Translations under genes and position numbers: made by a program
NCBI RefSeq assembly: GCF_900460955.1
Contig: NZ_UFUW01000001.1
Location: forward strand, 1,548,738 to 1,612,737
Direction: 5' to 3'
DNA: 64,000 bases
Origin: Cardiobacterium valvarum
Lineage (GTDB): Bacteria; Pseudomonadota; Gammaproteobacteria; Cardiobacteriales; Cardiobacteriaceae
Shown here: piece by piece, positions 43,747 to 52,036 of the stretch
Layout of the letters: every line of letters starts with the position of its first letter
Numbering within the stretch: position 1 is the stretch's first letter
Notes under the pieces: generated by a model
What the model was told of the DNA's origin: nothing
What the model saw: only the letters and a program-made list of their open reading frames with translations
The model's database searches: none

Positions 43747-45897
43747 ATGCAACAGCCCCTCGTCCTGCCCTGCGCCAAAGGCAGCGAACAAGTCCTCGCC
43801 CAAGAAGCCGAAGCCCTCGGCCTGCAAAACATCCGCCAGGGCGTCGCCGTCGTCAGTGGCATGGGCGACCTTGAAACCGCCTACCGCCTCTGCCTGTGGT
43901 CACGCGTGGCGAGCCGGGTCCTGTGGCAATTGGGCGAAAGCGAAGTGGCAAACCCCGATGACATCTACGCCGTAACCCGCGCCATCGCCTGGGACGAGCA
44001 CCTGAGCGCCGATAACACCTTCGCCGTCCACTTCAACGGCATCGGCCAGGGTATTCGCAACACCCAGTTCGGCGCGCTCAAAGTCAAAGACGCCATTGCC
44101 GACCAACTGCGCGACACCCTGCATCGCCGCCCCGACGTGGATGCCAAAGCCCCCGACATCAGCGTTGATGCCCACCTGCGCAAAGGTCGCCTGACCCTCG
44201 CTATTGACCTCTCCGGCGGCGGCCTGCACCAGCGCGGCTACCGCCTCGCGCACGGCGCAGCACCCTTGAAAGAACACCTCGCCGCGACCCTGCTGTACCG
44301 CGCCGGCTGGCCGCAACTCGCAGCAAGCGGCTACAACCTTATCGACCCGCTCTGCGGCAGCGGCACCATCCTCCTCGAAGCCCTGCTCATGGCGGCAGAC
44401 ATCGCCCCCGCCCTGAAACGGCAGCGTTTCGGCTTCACCCACTGGCAAAGCCACAAACCCGTCATGTGGAAGCGCCTGCTTGAAGAAGCCGCCACACGAC
44501 GCGAACTCGGCCTGAACCGCCTTGACCTCAAAGTCTGGGGCTACGACCAGGACGCCGCGACGCTTGCCACTGCACGCGAAAACGCCGCCCGCCTTGACCT
44601 CGCCCACTGCCTGCACCTGGAACGCCGCCCGCTTGACCGCTTCACCGCCCAGCCCGGCTACGGCGCGCGCGGCCTCATCCTCACCAACCCGCCCTACGGC
44701 GAGCGACTGGGTGAAATCGCCGAACTCGTCGCCACCTATGACACCCTCGGCCAGGCCTTCAAGACCTTCCCCGCCGCCTGGCAAATGGGCGTCATCAGCA
44801 GCAATACCGACATGCTGAAACGCCTGCGCCTCAGCCGCCACAAATACTACCAGGCCTACAACGGCAGCATCGAAGCCCAAATCGCCCTCTACCACCGCGC
44901 CGAACAGAGCGAAGGCGAAGACTACGCCGTCGCCGAACCCGGCGCGCCCGTGGACGAACAGGCGCGGATGTTCGCCAACCGCCTGCGCAAAAACAACCGC
45001 GCCGCGCAAAAACACGCGGCGGCGGCAGACACCGATGCCTACCGCATCTATGACCAGGACATGCCCGAATACGCCATCGCCGTGGACCGCTACGGCGACT
45101 ACGTCCACGTGCAGGAATACGTCGCGCCGAAGACCGTCGCGCCGGAAAAAGCGCGCAAACGCCTGCTCGACACCCTGCATATCATCCCGCAAGTACTGGA
45201 AATCCCCGCTGCCAACCTCGTCCTCAAAACCCGCGAACGCCAGCGCGGCGCGCAGCAATACCAAAAACAGGCCACGCGCGGCATGACCTGCACCGTGCAC
45301 GAAGGTGAGGCGCGCTACCACATCAACCTGCACGACTACCTCGACACCGGCCTCTTCCTTGACCACCGTCCGCTGCGCCGCCGCATTCACGCAGAAGCTG
45401 CCGGCAAACGCTTCCTCAACCTCTTCTGCTACACCGCCAGCGCCAGCGTACAGGCAGCACTGGGCGGCGCGGCCTACACCACCAGCGTTGACCTCTCGCA
45501 AACCTACCTCGACTGGGCGCACCAGAACTACGACGCTAACGAACTCGACAGCCGCCACCGCCTCATCCGCGCCGACGTGATGGCGTGGCTGGCAGAAGAC
45601 GGCGGCAGCTACGACCTCATCCTCTGCGACCCGCCGACCTTCTCCAACACCAAAAAAGAACAGCGCGTATTCGACGTGCAGCGCGACCACGTCACCCTCA
45701 TCGAGCGCTGCATGCGGCGCCTCGCCCCCGGCGGCACGCTGTACTTCTCCAACAACTACCGCAGCTTCAAACTTGATCCCGCCATCAGCGCGCGCTACCA
45801 CTGCGAAGACATCAGCGCGGCGACTATCGACTTTGACTACGTCCGCCGCCCGAACATCCACCACGCATGGAAAATCACGGCGAAGACAGATAACTAA
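43747..45897 (+). CDS. rlmL: Bifunctional 23S rRNA methyltransferase RlmKL
   Basis: A 716-residue fusion. An N-terminal THUMP region is followed by the RlmL methyltransferase (LIDPLCGSGTILLEAL, ILTNPPYGERLGE) and the RlmK half (FLNLFCYTASASVQAALGGA, LILCDPPTFSNTK). It makes m2G2445 and m7G2069 in 23S rRNA. ATG 43747 follows AAGGA and gives the family N-terminus. The fused form is typical of gammaproteobacteria. Confidence 0.95.
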   Translation: MQQPLVLPCAKGSEQVLAQEAEALGLQNIRQGVAVVSGMGDLETAYRLCLWSRVASRVLWQLGESEVANPDDIYAVTRAIAWDEHLSADNTFAVHFNGIGQGIRNTQFGALKVKDAIADQLRDTLHRRPDVDAKAPDISVDAHLRKGRLTLAIDLSGGGLHQRGYRLAHGAAPLKEHLAATLLYRAGWPQLAASGYNLIDPLCGSGTILLEALLMAADIAPALKRQRFGFTHWQSHKPVMWKRLLEEAATRRELGLNRLDLKVWGYDQDAATLATARENAARLDLAHCLHLERRPLDRFTAQPGYGARGLILTNPPYGERLGEIAELVATYDTLGQAFKTFPAAWQMGVISSNTDMLKRLRLSRHKYYQAYNGSIEAQIALYHRAEQSEGEDYAVAEPGAPVDEQARMFANRLRKNNRAAQKHAAAADTDAYRIYDQDMPEYAIAVDRYGDYVHVQEYVAPKTVAPEKARKRLLDTLHIIPQVLEIPAANLVLKTRERQRGAQQYQKQATRGMTCTVHEGEARYHINLHDYLDTGLFLDHRPLRRRIHAEAAGKRFLNLFCYTASASVQAALGGAAYTTSVDLSQTYLDWAHQNYDANELDSRHRLIRADVMAWLAEDGGSYDLILCDPPTFSNTKKEQRVFDVQRDHVTLIERCMRRLAPGGTLYFSNNYRSFKLDPAISARYHCEDISAATIDFDYVRRPNIHHAWKITAKTDN

Positions 45898-45902
45898 CGC
45901 GT

Positions 45903-45965
45903 TGGCGCGGGCCCAGTAATGACGCCGCTTGACGGGGTCAGTAACGATGCCGCTTGGCGGCGTTT
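45903..45965. repeat. Dispersed repeat, two halves in tandem
   Basis: GGCCCAGTAATGACGCCGCTTGACGGGG followed by TCAGTAACGATGCCGCTTGGCGG (given in part) is one 50-base unit of the same family as at 27.3 kb, with TATTTA changed to TAATGA or TAACGA. Confidence 0.6.
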
Positions 45966-45986
45966 CATCGAAAAAGGAAGCGTGCA

Positions 45987-46475
45987 ATGAACATTTGGCA
46001 AAACATCCTTTATTGGTTATCCACCCTGACCATCGTCATCGTCGGCTGTGGCCTCACAGCCTTGAATCTGATGATCTACCACGAAAGAAACCCCAGCTTC
46101 TGGTACGAATACCTCTTCCTTGCCCTCGTCAATACCGCACCGCTGCAAGTATGGCTCGCGGCGCGCTGGCAGCAGCAGCGGCTACTCCACTGCGGTCTGT
46201 TATGTCAGGTGGTGCAAGCGATAGCCATCTGCTTGAAACTGTTCTATCTAAAAGAATTCTTTATCCCCGCATGGATAGCGGCAATTTTTATCCTGGCAGT
46301 CATTCTTATCTACAGCCTCATACGACGTCAGATTCGATATGTTCTGCTAACGATAGTCGGACTATGCTGGTTCCTGCTGAACGAGCAGGAAGTACTGGCT
46401 TTCCGCACATGGCTCGCGGGCATTTTCATCTCACTTTTCCTGCTGGGGTTAAGCTGCAGGCAGCGCAGGAAATGA
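45987..46475 (+). CDS. Small membrane protein (paralog at 32 kb)
   Basis: A 162-residue protein with five or six hydrophobic helices. AAAGGAAG lies before ATG 45987. The motif VNTAPLQVWLAARWQQQRLLHCG matches the small membrane protein at 31907-32338 (INAAPLQVHCAGKWRQARLLRCG) (each given in part). That one is tied to a phospholipid-type operon, so this copy may be a duplicate with a related job. It is AT-richer than rlmKL. No named family recognised. Confidence 0.65.
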   Translation: MNIWQNILYWLSTLTIVIVGCGLTALNLMIYHERNPSFWYEYLFLALVNTAPLQVWLAARWQQQRLLHCGLLCQVVQAIAICLKLFYLKEFFIPAWIAAIFILAVILIYSLIRRQIRYVLLTIVGLCWFLLNEQEVLAFRTWLAGIFISLFLLGLSCRQRRK

Positions 46476-46482
46476 CTGCGTG

Positions 46483-46530
46483 TTTGAACCGCTTGACGGG
46501 CCCAGTCTTTACGCCGCTTGGCAGCTGCCC
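46483..46530. repeat. Dispersed repeat unit
   Basis: ACCGCTTGACGGGCCCAGTC followed by TTTACGCCGCTTGGCAG, one unit of the 25-base family, lies between two convergent genes. Confidence 0.6.
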
Positions 46531-46554
46531 ACCTTCCGCGTTCAACCTTCCCGG

Positions 46555-47049
46555 TTATTTGCTGCTGCGGAAGTTATCTAGGTAGGGGTTCATGTCCAGT
46601 TTCCAGCCGTCGGCGGTTTTGCGCCAGCGGGTGATGAGCGCAGTGCCGTCCACCACTTTGCTTTTGTCCGGCTGATAGGCGTAGAGGATGACGAGCGCCT
46701 GTTCGTCATCCGCTTTATTTTCGATATCCATTTTTTTTGCGGTGAACACGGCTTTGTCGCTGTCAATCCCTGCTTCGGTGAAGGCCTGACGCAGGTATTG
46801 CCCCATCATTTGCAAGGCACGGCGCAGGCGTTTTTGTCCTTCTTCGCTGTTCGTCGTGTGGTTATCAAGGAAGGCAATATCGGCGATGGTCTGTTTTTCC
46901 AGGCCTTTGGCGCTGTGGACAAGGGTTTGCATGAAGTGCTCGGCGGTTTCGCCGACTTCTTTTTCTGCTCCGCCCGGCAGGGTGGCACAAGCGGCAAGGC
47001 TCAGGGCGCAGGTGCAGATGAACGCTTTTATTCTTGTGGAACGAGCCAT
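46555..47049 (-). CDS. Lipoprotein, DUF4878-like
   Basis: A 164-residue protein. The signal peptide ends in the lipobox LAAC. The mature part has AEHFMQTLVHSAKGLE, a basic helix pair (EEGQKRLRRALQMMGQYL) and ends WRKTADGWKLDMNPY, the W-K-x-x-x-GWK pattern of small NTF2/DUF4878-like exported proteins. It starts inside the end of the upstream lipoprotein gene (22-base overlap), so the two form an operon. Function unknown. Confidence 0.7.
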   Translation of the reverse strand: MARSTRIKAFICTCALSLAACATLPGGAEKEVGETAEHFMQTLVHSAKGLEKQTIADIAFLDNHTTNSEEGQKRLRRALQMMGQYLRQAFTEAGIDSDKAVFTAKKMDIENKADDEQALVILYAYQPDKSKVVDGTALITRWRKTADGWKLDMNPYLDNFRSSK

Positions 47050-47699
47050 TTGCCCCCCTGGTTCGTCATTTTCAGTTTGAGGTCGCTGCTGCTGCCATTG
47101 CCATAACGGATGCGGGCATTGATACTGGCGTCGTTACCTTCCTGACGGATGCTTTGCGGGGTGATTTCAATGTCGCGCACGCCCTGTTTTTCGGCAGCGA
47201 AGTATTCGCTGCTGCCTGCTTTCATCAGGAGTGCCCCTTTGGCGGTTCTCTCGTCCCACCAGCTTTGCTTGGGATTGTAGGGAACGAAGGCATAGCGCCA
47301 GGCGGTTTCGCCGTCGCCACGGTAAAGGGCACTGAGGTAAGCGTGGGCGATGCCGCTGATGTCGTTACCACCCTCGATGCTGCCGCTGTATGCGCTGGCA
47401 CTGACGGTTGGGCGCGGAATTTCACGCAGGATAATGTCGCTGCTGTAGTCATGATCAACGATGTCCGGCACAGGCGGTGGTGACAGACGCTCTACGGGCA
47501 AGGCTGCACCTGCGTCATCACTTTCCATGCTGATGAGTGCGGGGTATTCGTAGTAATCGTCAACGTTGCCCTCGCTCTTGATAGATTCGAGGGCGATGGT
47601 GTCGTTGTGTTCGTATTGGTAAGGCGCGGGAGAACTGCTACACCCGCCCAGCAGCCACATGCCGAGGGCGAGGAGTCCGTATCGTAAGGCTATTTGCAT
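47028..47699 (-). CDS. Lipoprotein of unknown function
   Basis: A 223-residue protein. ATG 47699 gives a signal peptide with lipobox LLGGC. An acidic Pro/Ser-rich linker leads to a small domain from about residue 110 (GIAHAYLSALYRGDGETAWRY) that ends KLKMTNQGGKWLVPQE, similar in plan to its downstream neighbour. An open frame upstream to 47846 adds no signal features and runs into the tRNA promoter region. It is the first gene of the two-lipoprotein operon. Confidence 0.7.
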   Translation of the reverse strand: MQIALRYGLLALGMWLLGGCSSSPAPYQYEHNDTIALESIKSEGNVDDYYEYPALISMESDDAGAALPVERLSPPPVPDIVDHDYSSDIILREIPRPTVSASAYSGSIEGGNDISGIAHAYLSALYRGDGETAWRYAFVPYNPKQSWWDERTAKGALLMKAGSSEYFAAEKQGVRDIEITPQSIRQEGNDASINARIRYGNGSSSDLKLKMTNQGGKWLVPQE

Positions 47700-47840
47700 C
47701 AATGCGCTCTGCGGGAAGGGGCGCACAAAGTAGCGCCTGCCTTTTGGGTGGTCAAGTATCGTTTTTACGACATTTTTATGCGCCTTTTCCGCGCCAGTAT
47801 GCGGTTTTTCAAGGGAATTCGTTTTCCCTTGAATCGCGGC

Positions 47841-47868
47841 TTGCAATGCCTTTCTTTGCGTGTATAAT
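47841..47868 (+). promoter_or_regulatory. Promoter of tRNA-Pro
   Basis: TTGCAA (-35), 16-base spacer, TATAAT (-10), followed by GC-rich CCGCGCC. The tRNA begins 14 bases after the -10. The GC-rich discriminator is typical of stringently controlled stable RNA promoters. Confidence 0.8.
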
Positions 47869-47881
47869 CCGCGCCTTCTTT

Positions 47882-47958
<77 letters not shown>

Positions 47959-47975
47959 CTATTTATTCCTCTCTC

Positions 47976-47999
47976 ATCGGGCTTAGGCCCGATTTTTTT
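47976..47999 (+). terminator. Terminator of tRNA-Pro
   Basis: ATCGGGC, loop TTAG, GCCCGAT, then seven T, 18 bases after the tRNA. Confidence 0.92.
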
Positions 48000-48022
48000 A
48001 TGCCTGCCATGCCACGTGAAAG

Positions 48023-48796
48023 ATGACGACAAACGACGCGCTTTTTGACCGTATCGGCGCACATTTCCTGAAAAACATCTACGCCACTGTCAAGGGGCGT
48101 ATCCGCCTCGCCGTGCTGCAACGCGACCTGCAGCCGCTGCTGACGGCAGGACCGCTGCGCATCCTTGACATCGGTGGCGGGGCGGGGCAAATGGCCCTGT
48201 GGTATGCGGAATCGGGGCACAACGTGACTGTTGTCGATATTTCGCAAGTGCTGCTGGATGAAGGACGTGCCGCTGCGCAGACACTGAATGTGTCCGTCGC
48301 CTTCGTTCAAGCGGATGCTTTTGCTTTGGAAGCAGCACTGGGTGGGGCTCAATACGATCTTGTCTGCTGTCACGCTGTGCTGGAATGGGTCGAAAACGGT
48401 GCTGAATTGCTTGCTTCCTGTGCTTCCCGCGTTCGCCCGGGCGGGTATTTCTCGCTGATGTACTACAACGCACATGCCCTGCGCTTCGCCCAGCATGTTT
48501 TCGGCAACTTTGCCTATCTGGATCGCGATCTGCGGCCTTACCGGAAAACAGCGAAACTGACGCCCGCGCATCCGCGTTCCCCTGAAGAAGTCGGTGCGAC
48601 ATTGGATAATCTTTCACTGTATCCCGTCCATCGCTCGGCCATCCGCTGTTTTTATGATTATATGAAACCGCATGATCGTGCCCGCCACAGCGCGGATGAA
48701 ATCACCGCCCGTGAACTTGCCCTGTCCACTGAACCGCATTATCTGAATGTCGCCCGCTATATTCATGAACTACGCTGTAAAAACACGACGGGTTGA
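48023..48796 (+). CDS. cmoM: tRNA 5-carboxymethoxyuridine methyltransferase CmoM
   Basis: A 257-residue protein. HFLKNIYATVKGRIRLAVLQ at the start, motif I ILDIGGGAGQMAL, CHAVLEWVENG and the family block SLMYYNAHALRF...GNF match E. coli CmoM (SmtA) along its length, with FYDYMKP and ARYIHEL at the end. It makes the methyl ester of cmo5U at tRNA wobble position 34. It sits just after tRNA-Pro(CGG), which itself has no U34 target. cmoA and cmoB are not in the window. Confidence 0.92.
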   Translation: MTTNDALFDRIGAHFLKNIYATVKGRIRLAVLQRDLQPLLTAGPLRILDIGGGAGQMALWYAESGHNVTVVDISQVLLDEGRAAAQTLNVSVAFVQADAFALEAALGGAQYDLVCCHAVLEWVENGAELLASCASRVRPGGYFSLMYYNAHALRFAQHVFGNFAYLDRDLRPYRKTAKLTPAHPRSPEEVGATLDNLSLYPVHRSAIRCFYDYMKPHDRARHSADEITARELALSTEPHYLNVARYIHELRCKNTTG

Positions 48797-48864
48797 ATGA
48801 CTCGCCGTCACCCAAGTATTTGCCTGCAAAGGGTTTTTGACAAGCTGTAGTGAAAGTTTTAGTA

Positions 48865-48893
48865 TTGACACGTTGCATAGTCATGAATAAAAA
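48865..48893 (+). promoter_or_regulatory. Probable promoter of the ompA-family gene
   Basis: TTGACA (-35) and TAAAAA (-10) are separated by 17 bases in an AT-rich patch 50 bases before the start codon. A long leader with AAAGGA follows, as for a highly expressed outer membrane protein. Confidence 0.65.
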
Positions 48894-48942
48894 ATTACCG
48901 CTGCTGCGGTATGGACACAAAAGTTTACAAAGGAAAAACGCA

Positions 48943-49857
48943 ATGAAAAAAAACGCAAAGATATTCTCCGCCGTCCTGATAACCGGACTATTTGCCGCTC
49001 AAAGTGGAGCGCAGATGCCGGAACTGGCCGAACAATGGCAAACCTTCGGCGCACCGGCCCCGGCCAACGAAGCGGTCAACCCCGGCTGGGCGGGCGCTAT
49101 GTTCTATCGCCCCGCCGGTGCCGGCGGTCCGGCGGCGAACGTGTACGTCAACGGCGAATACCTCGCTTCACTGCTGCCGGGCGGCTATCGCTATGCTGAG
49201 CTCTGCCCCTATAACCAGCGTCTGGCCTCGGCCTATACCGGGCAGGATACCGCCTATAACATCAAAGCGGGCGCAGGCGAGTTTTACGACCTGCCACAAG
49301 GCTACGTCAGCTTTTTCCGCGTCATTGACGGCGGCATGGGACCAACTCTGCAAGCGGTGAACCGTGCTACGGCTAGTCAGGAACTCGGCCAACTGCGCGA
49401 ACAGACCCATACCCTGCCGCGCCTTGAGCAGAACCGCAGTTGTGCGCCGGAACTCGTGCAGCAATACAACATCGATATTTCCACCCTGTTCAAATTCGAC
49501 CGCTACGACTACGCCAACATGTTGCCCGAAGGCAAGCAGCGCCTGAAAGAAATCGCCGCTGACTCCTATCAATATCGCGATGCGACCAGCGTTATCTACA
49601 TTGACGGCTACGCTGACCCCGAAGGCAAACCTGCTTACAACCAGCGCCTCTCGCAACGCCGCGCGCAGACCGTCAAACGCGTGCTGGTCGAAAACGGTTT
49701 CAGTCCTTCCTCGCTCAAAGCACGCGGTCACGGCGAAACCGATCTCGTCGTCAGTGACTGCCGCGCCCGTTATCCGCGCAACGCCAAGGCCCGTGCCGCT
49801 TGCGACCAGCCGAACCGCCGCGTCGAAATCAAACTGTACGGCAAAAACATGCACTGA
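48943..49857 (+). CDS. OmpA-family outer membrane protein
   Basis: A 304-residue protein. The signal peptide ends ...FAAQSGAQ. An N-terminal 150-residue part (WAGAMFYRPAGAGGPAANVYVNGEY) is not an obvious eight-strand barrel. The C-terminal OmpA domain binds peptidoglycan: STLFKFDRYD, IDGYADPEGKPAYNQRLSQRRAQTV, ARGHGETD and NRRVEIKLYG. It probably tethers the outer membrane to the wall. Strong promoter, ribosome site and terminator mark an abundant product. Confidence 0.88.
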   Translation: MKKNAKIFSAVLITGLFAAQSGAQMPELAEQWQTFGAPAPANEAVNPGWAGAMFYRPAGAGGPAANVYVNGEYLASLLPGGYRYAELCPYNQRLASAYTGQDTAYNIKAGAGEFYDLPQGYVSFFRVIDGGMGPTLQAVNRATASQELGQLREQTHTLPRLEQNRSCAPELVQQYNIDISTLFKFDRYDYANMLPEGKQRLKEIAADSYQYRDATSVIYIDGYADPEGKPAYNQRLSQRRAQTVKRVLVENGFSPSSLKARGHGETDLVVSDCRARYPRNAKARAACDQPNRRVEIKLYGKNMH

Positions 49858-49869
49858 GCTGCCGCCTGC

Positions 49870-49895
49870 AAAAGCGCCTGCTAGGGCGCTTTTTT
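49870..49895 (+). terminator. Terminator after the ompA-family gene
   Basis: AAAGCGCC, loop, GGCGCTTTTTT, 12 bases past the stop. Confidence 0.88.
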
Positions 49896-49980
49896 AATGC
49901 CGTTTCTCTACTGCAGCCCATGTGTATGAATAGAGAACCGACGCGAGCAGTAATGCACCCGAAATGTTCTTCTGCTCACA

Positions 49981-50007
49981 AATAAGCCGGGGATTCCCCG
50001 GCTTATT
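49981..50007 (-). terminator. Terminator of the ratA-ratB operon
   Basis: AATAAGCCGGGG and CCCCGGCTTATT form a perfect 12-bp stem with a three-base loop, touching the ratB stop codon. There is no long T run on the minus strand, so strength is uncertain. Confidence 0.65.
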
Positions 50008-50285
50008 TAATGCTTCCTCGCCCGCTGCCGCCGCATCTCCTTCGGATCGGCAATCAGCGGACGGTAAATCTCAACGCGGTCGCCGTCGCGCAGCACATAA
50101 TCACGCGAGCGCGGCAGGCTGAACACGCCGAAATCCGCTTTTGACACATCCAGATGCGGGAAGAAGCGCACCATGCCGGAGCGCTCCACCGCCTGTTGCA
50201 ACGTCGCGCCTTCATTCATGGTCAGAGTGATGATTTTCTGCCGCTCGGACTCGGCATAAGCGACTTCAACGCGGATGGTGGCCAT
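50007..50285 (-). CDS. ratB: RnfH/RatB family ubiquitin-like protein
   Basis: A 92-residue protein. [18 protein letters not shown], the central HLDVSKADFGVFS and DYVLRDGDRVEIYRPLIADPKEMRRQRA match RnfH (RatB), a beta-grasp protein. It usually follows ratA, as here with a 20-base overlap. Despite the toxin-antitoxin name, its role is unclear. Confidence 0.93.
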   Translation of the reverse strand: MATIRVEVAYAESERQKIITLTMNEGATLQQAVERSGMVRFFPHLDVSKADFGVFSLPRSRDYVLRDGDRVEIYRPLIADPKEMRRQRARKH

Positions 50286-50706
50286 ATATCGCTTCCGCGC
50301 GGCGGGCGAAAGCGTCCACCATCGTGTTCGTCATATATTCCATCAGACCGCCAAAAATCGGCGCAAGCAGCAGCGGCACTTCAAAATCCATCAAGTAGTG
50401 CACCTCGCAACCGCCATCATCCAGCGGGCGGAATTCCCAGCGCCCACGCAGATGGCGGAAGGGGCCTTCTACCAGGGTGATGTTCATCCAGTGGGGGTAA
50501 TCGAAGGGGTTACGCGTCGTGAATGATTTACGGAAAGCGCCCTTCTGCGCGGTGATTTTGCCGACCAGCTCGTTTTCCGTGCGGCTGACCTGCCGCCCTT
50601 CGGCACACCACGGCAAAAATTCCGGATAACGCGCAACATCCGCCACCAAATCAAACATCTGGGCGGGTGAGTATGGCAGTCTTTTTGACTTGTGTATTTG
50701 TGGCAC
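50266..50706 (-). CDS. ratA: RatA (START-domain, coenzyme Q-binding-like)
   Basis: A 146-residue protein from GTG 50706. [31 protein letters not shown] (shown in part: [18 protein letters not shown]), [18 protein letters not shown] and [14 protein letters not shown] match RatA. It is reported to affect 70S assembly in E. coli and resembles CoQ-binding proteins. The frame is open to TTG 50724; GTG gives the family length. Divergent from smpB with about 40 bases between, a conserved arrangement. Confidence 0.92.
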   Translation of the reverse strand: MPQIHKSKRLPYSPAQMFDLVADVARYPEFLPWCAEGRQVSRTENELVGKITAQKGAFRKSFTTRNPFDYPHWMNITLVEGPFRHLRGRWEFRPLDDGGCEVHYLMDFEVPLLLAPIFGGLMEYMTNTMVDAFARRAEAIYGHHPR

Positions 50707-50746
50707 AATACGCCCCCATCTCAATAACTGCGCGGCATTCTACCCC

Positions 50747-51217
50747 ATGAGCAAGAAAAGCAAAGAGACCGACAATAACATCATCACCAACCGCAAAGCC
50801 TTCCACGACTACTTTCTCGAAGAGCACTTTGAAGCCGGCATATCGCTGATGGGCTGGGAAGTGAAAGCCCTGCGCGCCGGGCGCGTGCAAATCAAGGAAA
50901 GCCACATCCTCGTCAAGGATCGGGAAATCTACCTCTTCGGCGCCTACATTACCCCGCTGCCTGCCGCTTCCACCCACGTTATCGCTGATCCCTCGCGCAC
51001 CCGCAAGCTGCTCTTGCATGGCCGCGAAATCGCCAAACTCATCGGTGCGGCGCAGCGCGATGGCTACACCCTTGTTCCCGTCAACCTCTACTGGAAAAAC
51101 GGCTACGTCAAGGTGAACCTTGCCATTGCCAAAGGTAAAAAAGCCTTCGACAAACGCGCCAGCGAGAAAGACCGCGACTGGTCGCGGCAGAAAGAACGCC
51201 TCATGAAAATCCATTGA
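50747..51217 (+). CDS. smpB: SsrA-binding protein SmpB
   Basis: A 156-residue protein of normal length. [41 protein letters not shown] (in part: [16 protein letters not shown]), [37 protein letters not shown] (in part) and [17 protein letters not shown] are all SmpB. It works with tmRNA in ribosome rescue; ssrA is not in the window. Start ATG 50747. Confidence 0.97.
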   Translation: MSKKSKETDNNIITNRKAFHDYFLEEHFEAGISLMGWEVKALRAGRVQIKESHILVKDREIYLFGAYITPLPAASTHVIADPSRTRKLLLHGREIAKLIGAAQRDGYTLVPVNLYWKNGYVKVNLAIAKGKKAFDKRASEKDRDWSRQKERLMKIH

Positions 51218-51225
51218 GAACCACC

Positions 51226-51924
51226 ATGTACGACATCATCACCCTCATCGTCGAAGACCACGATAACTTCATTCACATCCTCGCCGACCGCAAGCACAAC
51301 GAAGCCTTTGTGGTCGATCCCGCCTGGGACGCCGAAGGCATCCGTGAAGTGCTCGCCGAAGAAGGCCTGACGCTGACCGGCATCCTCATCACCCACAGCC
51401 ACCACGACCACGTCAATGCCGTGCCCGAACTCTATGGTGAGCGCGTCAGCCTCTTCATCAGCGAGGATGAACACCCGCACTGGCCGGGTTGCCCTGAAGA
51501 TGCCATCCTCCTCACCGACGGTGACGAAATCGCCTTTGCCAACACCAGCATCGGCATCATCAAAACCCCCGGGCACACCCCCGGCGGTTGCTGCTACCAC
51601 ATAGGCGGCGATCTCATCACCGGCGACACCCTCTTTATCTACGGCTGCGGCCGTGCCGACCTCAAAGGTAGCGACCCGCACGCACTTTTCCACAGCCTGC
51701 AAAAACTGAAGACGCTGCCATCCGAAACGACCCTGCACGTCGGTCACAACTATGGCATTGTGGAAACGAACACCCTTGGCGAGCAGCTTGCGGGCAACCC
51801 CTTCCTGATGATCGACAACGAGGCTGATTTTGTCCGCTACCGCATGGAAATTGCGGGCAAAACCCGCCACACACCCTACGGCCCGATCAGCCGCGCCGAA
51901 CTTGATGCTGTGCTGCACGGTTAA
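51226..51924 (+). CDS. Metallo-beta-lactamase fold hydrolase, glyoxalase II-like
   Basis: A 232-residue protein. The metal site THSHHDH, GHTPGGCCYHIG, ITGDTLFIYGCGRAD and VGHNYG follow the GloB plan. NPFLM and the short C-terminus are those of small hydroxyacylglutathione hydrolases. It probably hydrolyses a glutathione thioester. ATG 51226 is eight bases after the smpB stop, so the two may be co-transcribed. Confidence 0.88.
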   Translation: MYDIITLIVEDHDNFIHILADRKHNEAFVVDPAWDAEGIREVLAEEGLTLTGILITHSHHDHVNAVPELYGERVSLFISEDEHPHWPGCPEDAILLTDGDEIAFANTSIGIIKTPGHTPGGCCYHIGGDLITGDTLFIYGCGRADLKGSDPHALFHSLQKLKTLPSETTLHVGHNYGIVETNTLGEQLAGNPFLMIDNEADFVRYRMEIAGKTRHTPYGPISRAELDAVLHG

Positions 51925-51940
51925 TGCCGCACCACACAAA

Positions 51941-52022
51941 TTCGCCCCGCCAAGCAAATGCGTAGCGGGGCGAAATCGTATAGCACTGATGCCGACGGCA
52001 ACCCCTGCTATGGGTTGCCGTC
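51941..52022. terminator. Two adjacent perfect hairpins between convergent genes
   Basis: TTCGCCCCGC/GCGGGGCGAA (51941-51974) and GACGGCAACCC/GGGTTGCCGTC (51994-52022) are perfect stems of 10 and 11 bases. They lie between the MBL gene and the beta-helix gene that converge here. Neither has a T run, so they may stop transcription weakly or through Rho. Confidence 0.55.
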
Positions 52023-52036
52023 AAGCGGTTCAAACT

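Noticed and set aside
43900-45987. Long open frame antisense to rlmKL
   Set aside because: Same cause as above; no ribosome site and no domain, while RlmKL motifs are clear on the plus strand.
50007-50706. ratA-ratB as a toxin-antitoxin system
   Set aside because: The name is historical. Conservation next to smpB and family knowledge point to a housekeeping role.
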